Shown here: piece after piece, positions 38,506 through 43,054 of the stretch
How the letters are laid out: each line of letters starts with the position of its first letter
Position numbering within the stretch: position 1 is the stretch's first letter
Assembly: GCA_017556045.1 (NCBI GenBank)
Contig: JAFZFF010000002.1
Coordinates: 1-43,054, forward strand
DNA from: Bacteroidaceae bacterium
GTDB taxonomy: Bacteria; Bacteroidota; Bacteroidia; Bacteroidales; Bacteroidaceae
DNA: 43,054 bases
Direction of reading: 5' to 3'
The notes under the pieces: generated by a model
Database searches by the model: none
The model's input: only the letters and a program-made list of their open reading frames with translations
What the model was told of the DNA's origin: nothing
Program-made: the position numbers and the translations under genes

Positions 38506-39669
38506 TTACTTCTCTACAGAGAACTTATACACGCAACGGCTATAGTACTTCTGTCCGGGCTCCACGGTTGCTGAGGGCCATCCTTCGAGGTGGCTCTTGT
38601 TGGGAGTATCGGGGTACTTCTGTGTCTCGAGGCAGATAGCAGTGCGCTGGTTGATGCTCTTGCCATCCTTACCATTGTTGGTGCCGTCGAGGAAGTTACC
38701 TGTATAGATTTGGATACCAGGCTCGTTGGTATATACGTCGAGTACAATGCCTGTCACGGGGCTCTTCAGTGTAGCACACACTTCGGTGTCGTCGCACTTG
38801 GTGTTGAGCACCCAGTTGTGGTCATAGCCATTACCATTCTTCAGCTGGTCAAAGTCGTAGTTGTTGATCTCCTTGCCAATCTCCTTGAAGGCGGTGAAGT
38901 CCATCGGAGTGCCAGCTACAGGAGCTATCTCACCGGTAGTCATGAATGTGCTGTCCACGGGAGTATAGTAGTCGGCGTTGAGCTGCAACTCATGGTTAGT
39001 GATGGGCATCTGAGGATTGCCGTTGAGGTTAAAGTAAGCGTGGTTGGTGAGGTTGATGACGGTCTTCTTGTCTGTAGTAGCAGTCCACTCGATGTCGATA
39101 GCATTATCGTCGGTCAATGTATACGAGGTCTTTGATACTACGTTGCCGGGGAATCCAGCTTCGCCATCGGGACTTGTGGTTACCAGCACGATTTGGTTGT
39201 CTGATACCTTCTCTACGTCATACACGTGGTATTGCCAGCCCAGAGGAGCGGGCTCCAAGGTGCATCCACCATGCAGGCAGTGACCATAATTATTCTTGGG
39301 GAGGTCGTAAGTCACGCCGTCGAGGGTGATCTCGCCACCAGCGATGCGGTTAGCGTATTGGCCAATCGATGCGCCGAAGTCACTGGGCTTGGTGGAGTAG
39401 TCGGTGATGTTGGTGAAACCGATGAGTACATCCTGCATATTGCCATTCTTGTCGGGCACCATGATAGATACGAGTCGTGCTCCGAAGTTGGTGATACATA
39501 CCTCCATGCCATTCTTGTTGGTCAGGGTGTAGAGGTCGGTCTGTTTGCCCTTAATCTCTGTCTGGAAATCAGCGCGTTTCAGTCCTGAGATAGGCTCGCT
39601 CTTCTGAGGAGCATTACATGCTGTGAACAATGCCAATGCACACATAGCTCCGATAAATGCTTTCTTCAT
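38506..39669 (-). CDS. galM: Aldose 1-epimerase (mutarotase) lipoprotein
   Basis: The 387-residue enzyme interconverts alpha and beta anomers of aldoses. It has a lipoprotein signal (LFTAC, C18), so it acts outside the cytoplasm, speeding anomer exchange before uptake. Catalytic residues are H133 (LHGG), H210 (NLTNHAYFNLNG) and E348 (CLETQKYPDTPN). In Bacteroides arabinose loci the equivalent gene is called araM in some papers. First gene of the arabinose operon; a palindrome upstream is the likely control site. Confidence 0.92.
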   Translation of the reverse strand: MKKAFIGAMCALALFTACNAPQKSEPISGLKRADFQTEIKGKQTDLYTLTNKNGMEVCITNFGARLVSIMVPDKNGNMQDVLIGFTNITDYSTKPSDFGASIGQYANRIAGGEITLDGVTYDLPKNNYGHCLHGGCTLEPAPLGWQYHVYDVEKVSDNQIVLVTTSPDGEAGFPGNVVSKTSYTLTDDNAIDIEWTATTDKKTVINLTNHAYFNLNGNPQMPITNHELQLNADYYTPVDSTFMTTGEIAPVAGTPMDFTAFKEIGKEINNYDFDQLKNGNGYDHNWVLNTKCDDTEVCATLKSPVTGIVLDVYTNEPGIQIYTGNFLDGTNNGKDGKSINQRTAICLETQKYPDTPNKSHLEGWPSATVEPGQKYYSRCVYKFSVEK

Positions 39670-39763
39670 ACTGTCTTGTTTTTATGTGTAATACTTAGTT
39701 TTGCTGCTTTTACGTATTTCGAGTGTAAAAGTAACACTATTTCTTCATTCCAAAGAAATAAAA

Positions 39764-39790
39764 ACTATGTTTTATAACATAAAACAGTGT
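39764..39790. promoter_or_regulatory. Candidate AraR operator
   Basis: TGTTTTATAACATAAAACA (39768-39786) is a perfect inverted repeat (8-nt arms, 3-nt centre), with AC/GT symmetry two bases further out at both ends. It lies about 100 bp upstream of the first gene of the operon. A nearby minus-strand TTTG (39751-39754) and TACTTTTA (39726-39733) could form a promoter, though their 17-nt spacing is short. Confidence 0.5.
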
Positions 39791-39813
39791 ATTTAGCCTT
39801 TTTTAGAGCTCTT

Positions 39814-42219
39814 TTAGAATTCTATGAGCAGGCGTGCATTGATACGTCGTCCTGTGAGGTAGTTGGGCACGGCGTAGCGGTGGTTCTCGGTATCGGTAAT
39901 CCAGTAGTATGAGTTTACGTTGTTGATGCCAAGGAGGTTGAAGGCATCTACGCCGAGCCAGATGTTGCGGAAGTACTGTTGCCATCCGTGGTGGATGTCG
40001 TGCTCCTCATTGTTGAGTACGCGGTAGCTCATGCCAATGTCCACACGGCGGTAGGCAGGTGCGCGGAAGATCTGTTTCTCACGTCCCGAGTGGGGAGGCC
40101 CGAAGGGAAGTCCGCTGGCATATACGGCACGCAGGTTCATCTGCCAGCGGTCTGAGCCGGGGAAGTAGTCGGTGAGGCATAGCGATACGTTTACACGTTG
40201 ATCCGTGGGGCGCGGATACCAGTGTCCGTCAATCTTCTCCTCGGTACGCATGATAGAGGCAGTGAGCCATGAGTCGGTGCCAGGGATAAACTCTCCGAAG
40301 AGCTTCATGTCGAGTCCAGCAGCATAGCCCGAGGCGCAATTCTCACCGTAGTAAGTGAGGCGTACGTTGTTGATATTGTAGGGGATAAGGTTCGATAGCG
40401 CCTTGTAGTATACCTCAGAGGTAAACTTGAAGGGGCGGTCCCACACGCGGAACTGATAGTCCATGGCTCCCACCACTTGTATGGAGCGTTGCGACTTGAT
40501 ATCTTTGTTGAGTTTTACGTACGATGAGCCACCAGCCTGCACCGTGTCGCGATACTCTTTGTAGAAAGGGCTCTGGTAGTAGACACCTGTTGCGAGGCGG
40601 AAGGTAAACTTGTCGTTCTCCTCGGGTATGAAGCCTACCGAAAGTCGGGGCGAGAAGAGCGGCTCATTATTGTAGGTCCAATAGGATAGTCGTGCACCTC
40701 CGTTAATGACGAGAAGTCCTGCGTCAGTATGCTTGCGCCAAGTGTCTTGCACGAAGGTCGAGAGGCGATGATTGTGTACCTCATTGCGTGAGCGTAGGTT
40801 GTAGATGAGCTCTATCTTCTCTCCCGTATGGGGTAGCGAGTATCCTGCCGAGTCGCGCATCTCCCATTCGTTGATGTCGTCGCTGATATTCTCCAGCTTA
40901 TATTCGGCTCCCCACTGCAGTTCGTGTTGCTCGCGTTTGTGCTGTCCGCCCATGCCCACCGAGGCTACCGAGGCGCTGAGGTAGTTGCGTGCATGCTCCA
41001 TGTAGGTGCCCACGCCCATGTTCTTGTCCTCATCCACATCGTTGAGCCAGTATTGGCTGACGATGTCAAAGGTCTCCTCCTCTTCGGTGCGGTAGGCCGA
41101 TGCGTTGAGGCTGAGCTTGTTGTTGTCATCGATGTCGTAGGTCAGCGTGAGAGCTCCGAACGAGGTGAGGAATTGGTCTATCTCCTGTCCGCCAAAGTAT
41201 ACCTTAAACTCCTTTACATCGTCCAATGTGCCGAACGAGGTGTTGCGATCTGAGGGGATAAATCGATAGTCGTTTTTCGATACATTGCCGATGAATCCCA
41301 CCTCAAGCTGCTCTGTGAGTCGGTAGGTGAGGTAGGTCTGATAGTCTACAAATGAGGGGTCATACTCACCGTTCGTGTCGAGCGTTCCCAGCAGGTAACG
41401 GCTGGTCTTATAGCGCAGGCTATGGGTCATGCTCCACCTCTTCTCCTTGCCTATACCCACGTAGGCATTGGCACCGAGCAAGCCAGCCGAAACGGAACCC
41501 TCCAGTTCTGTAGGGCGGCGGTAGGTGATGTCGAGCACGCTACTCATCTTGTCGCCATACTTGGCCTCGAAGCCTCCCGAAGAGAAGCCTATGTTCTCTA
41601 CCATGTCGGGGTTGATAAACGATAGTCCCTCCTGCTGCCCCGCACGGATGAGCAGTGGACGATATATCTCTATGCCATTGACATACACGGAGTTCTCGTC
41701 GAAATTACCTCCTCTGACGTTGTAGGTTGACGATAACTCGTTGGTACTACTCACACCCGCTTGTGTAGCGATAAATGACTCTACCGAGCCACCCGACGCA
41801 TCGGGCATCAGACGTGCCTGCTTCTGCTTGAGGTGCTGCATACCACCCGTCTGGCGGCGTATCTCGCGTATGGTCACCCCTTGCAGTGCCGTGTTGGTGT
41901 GGGGGAGCATGATGTCCATCGTGATTACTCCCGTAGGCTTGCTGAGTATACGCTTGCGAGTCTGGTAGCCTATCATCGAGTAGGTGATTTCTATGGTGTC
42001 GGCAGTAGCCAGGTGTAGCGTGTATTCACCCTTAAGGTCAGTGGTGGTACCCTTCATCTGGCGCGCCACCCAGATATTGGCAATCTCTACAGGACTACCC
42101 GTCTCGTCGGTCACGGTACCCTTGATGAGGACAGTGCCACTCTCCACACTCTCTTGAGCATGGAGTAGGGTGGAGACACCCGTCAACAGGAGTATGATAA
42201 GTAGGACTACCTTCTTCAT
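39814..42219 (-). CDS. TonB-dependent receptor with carboxypeptidase-regulatory-like domain
   Basis: The 801-residue outer-membrane protein has a signal peptide (to about 22, LLHAQ). Residues about 30-115 form a CarboxypepD_reg-like beta-sandwich (IKGTVTDETGSPVEIANIWV ... TTTDLKGEYTLHL). The plug is about 125-230 (LMPDASGGSVESFIATQAGVSSTNELSSTYNVRGGNFDENSVYVNGIEIYRP). The remainder is a 22-stranded barrel ending in an aromatic F. It is not of the SusC type and no SusD follows, so a small ligand such as a metal chelate or oligosaccharide is possible; unknown. Although next to the arabinose operon, a separate unit is likely. Confidence 0.92.
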   Translation of the reverse strand: MKKVVLLIILLLTGVSTLLHAQESVESGTVLIKGTVTDETGSPVEIANIWVARQMKGTTTDLKGEYTLHLATADTIEITYSMIGYQTRKRILSKPTGVITMDIMLPHTNTALQGVTIREIRRQTGGMQHLKQKQARLMPDASGGSVESFIATQAGVSSTNELSSTYNVRGGNFDENSVYVNGIEIYRPLLIRAGQQEGLSFINPDMVENIGFSSGGFEAKYGDKMSSVLDITYRRPTELEGSVSAGLLGANAYVGIGKEKRWSMTHSLRYKTSRYLLGTLDTNGEYDPSFVDYQTYLTYRLTEQLEVGFIGNVSKNDYRFIPSDRNTSFGTLDDVKEFKVYFGGQEIDQFLTSFGALTLTYDIDDNNKLSLNASAYRTEEEETFDIVSQYWLNDVDEDKNMGVGTYMEHARNYLSASVASVGMGGQHKREQHELQWGAEYKLENISDDINEWEMRDSAGYSLPHTGEKIELIYNLRSRNEVHNHRLSTFVQDTWRKHTDAGLLVINGGARLSYWTYNNEPLFSPRLSVGFIPEENDKFTFRLATGVYYQSPFYKEYRDTVQAGGSSYVKLNKDIKSQRSIQVVGAMDYQFRVWDRPFKFTSEVYYKALSNLIPYNINNVRLTYYGENCASGYAAGLDMKLFGEFIPGTDSWLTASIMRTEEKIDGHWYPRPTDQRVNVSLCLTDYFPGSDRWQMNLRAVYASGLPFGPPHSGREKQIFRAPAYRRVDIGMSYRVLNNEEHDIHHGWQQYFRNIWLGVDAFNLLGINNVNSYYWITDTENHRYAVPNYLTGRRINARLLIEF

Positions 42220-42297
42220 TATTTAAGAATCTGTTGGGGTTTTATTTCAAGTTTAGTTGAGAGATGTTTTTGAGTAGATTTGCACCATTTGGACGCA

Positions 42298-42317
42298 GCA
42301 AATAGTGGTCTATTTGC
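42298..42317. promoter_or_regulatory. Palindrome upstream of the TonB receptor gene
   Basis: GCAAATAGTGGTCTATTTGC: perfect 8-nt arms with a 4-nt centre, 78 bp upstream of the receptor's ATG. Operator-like; the regulator is unknown. Confidence 0.4.
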
Positions 42318-42565
42318 AAGGGCAAAGAGTGTAAAGATGCCAAAAAGATCCTCAAATAAACAGAAAAGTACAGCATAAAAACAAATTAGCGGTAAAATTC
42401 AAACAGATTCTTAGTACTAACGCAGAATCGTGGCAAAACGTATATTGTGGCAGTGATTTTTTATGTTTGATAGATAGAGTTAGCAAAGCGTCGCTCCTCG
42501 GGAATAAGCCCTATCATGCCCCTTCCTATATATGTGGCTGCGGCAAAAATAAAATTCTCGATATA

Positions 42566-42597
42566 TTCGTTTCTTAAAAAATAAAATCCTATATTTG
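42566..42597 (+). promoter_or_regulatory. Promoter of fba
   Basis: TTCG (42566-42569, one mismatch to TTTG), 20 nt, TATATTTG (42590-42597), 46 nt before the ATG. Confidence 0.7.
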
Positions 42598-42643
42598 CAG
42601 CGGTAAACAAATTTGTACAAACCAAATAAAAATCAATTAAAAA

Positions 42644-43054
42644 ATGATTAACTACAAAGAATTGGGTCTTGTAAACACTAAAGAGATGTTTGCAAAGGCA
42701 ATGGAGGGTGGTTATGCTATCCCCGCTTTCAACTTCAACAACATGGAGCAGCTCCAGGCTATCGTACAGGCAGCTGTTGAGACCAAGTCACCCGTAATCC
42801 TTCAGGTGTCTAAGGGCGCTCGTCAATACGCTAACCAGACTCTCCTCCGCTACATGGCTGAGGGTGCTGTAGAGTACGCTAAGGAGCTCGGTTGCGAGAA
42901 ACCCGAAATCGTTCTTCACCTCGACCACGGTGATAGCTTCGAGACATGTAAGTCTTGCATCGACATGGGCTTCTCTTCAGTGATGATCGACGGTTCACAC
43001 CTCCCCTACGAGGAGAACGTAGCTCTCACAAAGAAGGTTGTTGAGTATGCTCAC
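42644..43054 (+). CDS. fba: Class II fructose-bisphosphate aldolase (5' part)
   Basis: The first 137 codons, running off the window end in frame. The enzyme splits fructose 1,6-bisphosphate in glycolysis using zinc. Seen: AKAMEGGYAIPAFNFNNMEQLQAIVQAA, ILQVSKGARQYANQ, and the zinc-binding block VLHLDHGDSFETCKSCIDMGFSSVMIDGSHLPYEENV with the catalytic Asp and metal His in LDHGDS. It has its own promoter. The 3' part lies beyond the window. Confidence 0.95.
   Translation, partial: MINYKELGLVNTKEMFAKAMEGGYAIPAFNFNNMEQLQAIVQAAVETKSPVILQVSKGARQYANQTLLRYMAEGAVEYAKELGCEKPEIVLHLDHGDSFETCKSCIDMGFSSVMIDGSHLPYEENVALTKKVVEYAH

Larger units (their letters stand above)
42220..42643. other. 424-bp divergent intergenic region
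   Basis: No gene. It contains a palindrome upstream of the TonB receptor gene and the fba promoter. Otherwise AT-rich sequence without recognised structure. Confidence 0.7.

Overview
The window is chromosomal DNA of a member of the order Bacteroidales, most likely a gut Prevotella/Bacteroides relative. The evidence is promoters of the Bacteroidetes type (TTTG, about 20 nt, TAnnTTTG), weak or absent Shine-Dalgarno sequences except in front of ribosomal protein genes, a BACON domain, a NUDIX-type arabinose regulator, GH92/GH2/GH43 enzymes and a TonB-dependent receptor with a carboxypeptidase-regulatory-like N-terminus. The genus cannot be fixed by eye. No rRNA, tRNA, CRISPR array or transposase gene was seen.

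Layout. 1-5.2 kb is housekeeping: rpsR-rplI (+), then on the minus strand glyA, a flavin reductase/outer-membrane barrel pair, and pyrB-pyrI (both subunits of aspartate carbamoyltransferase). 5.2-8.3 kb (-) holds two secreted SGNH-type esterases. Divergent from them, 9.0-17.6 kb (+) is a closely spaced series: a very large secreted GH2 enzyme with an extra N-terminal beta-trefoil, a GH43-like lipoprotein, rfbC, an unknown helical protein, a soluble twin ABC ATPase and a DMT transporter. 17.6-21.1 kb (-) is a DMT transporter, a DUF2264 protein and a GNAT acetyltransferase. 21.4-24.7 kb (+) is tsaC-ClC channel-fmt. 24.9-28.7 kb (-) has a secreted M28 peptidase and a secreted BACON-metallophosphoesterase, separated by 889 bp of hairpin-rich non-coding DNA. 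29.0-31.2 kb (+) is a GH92 alpha-mannosidase.

31.5-39.7 kb (-) is a complete L-arabinose operon in the order mutarotase lipoprotein, Na+/sugar symporter, AraR (NUDIX family), AraD, AraA, AraB. AraR keeps only part of its NUDIX box, as expected for a sugar sensor. A 19-bp palindrome upstream of the first gene is a candidate AraR operator. The operon has been invaded twice: a 465-bp cassette carrying a four-helix-bundle (S23/IVP-type) gene with 37-nt terminal inverted repeats lies between araD and araA, and a 118-bp palindromic element lies between araA and araB. 39.8-42.2 kb (-) is a TonB-dependent receptor, and the window ends in the class II aldolase gene fba (+).

The most unusual signal is not a conventional gene cluster but a set of palindromic elements. 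The S23 cassette ends, an in-frame insertion in the GH2 gene and an element upstream of that gene all have hairpin arms built from tandem 7-8 nt units. This suggests a family of small mobile palindromes, one copy of which carries a protein gene.
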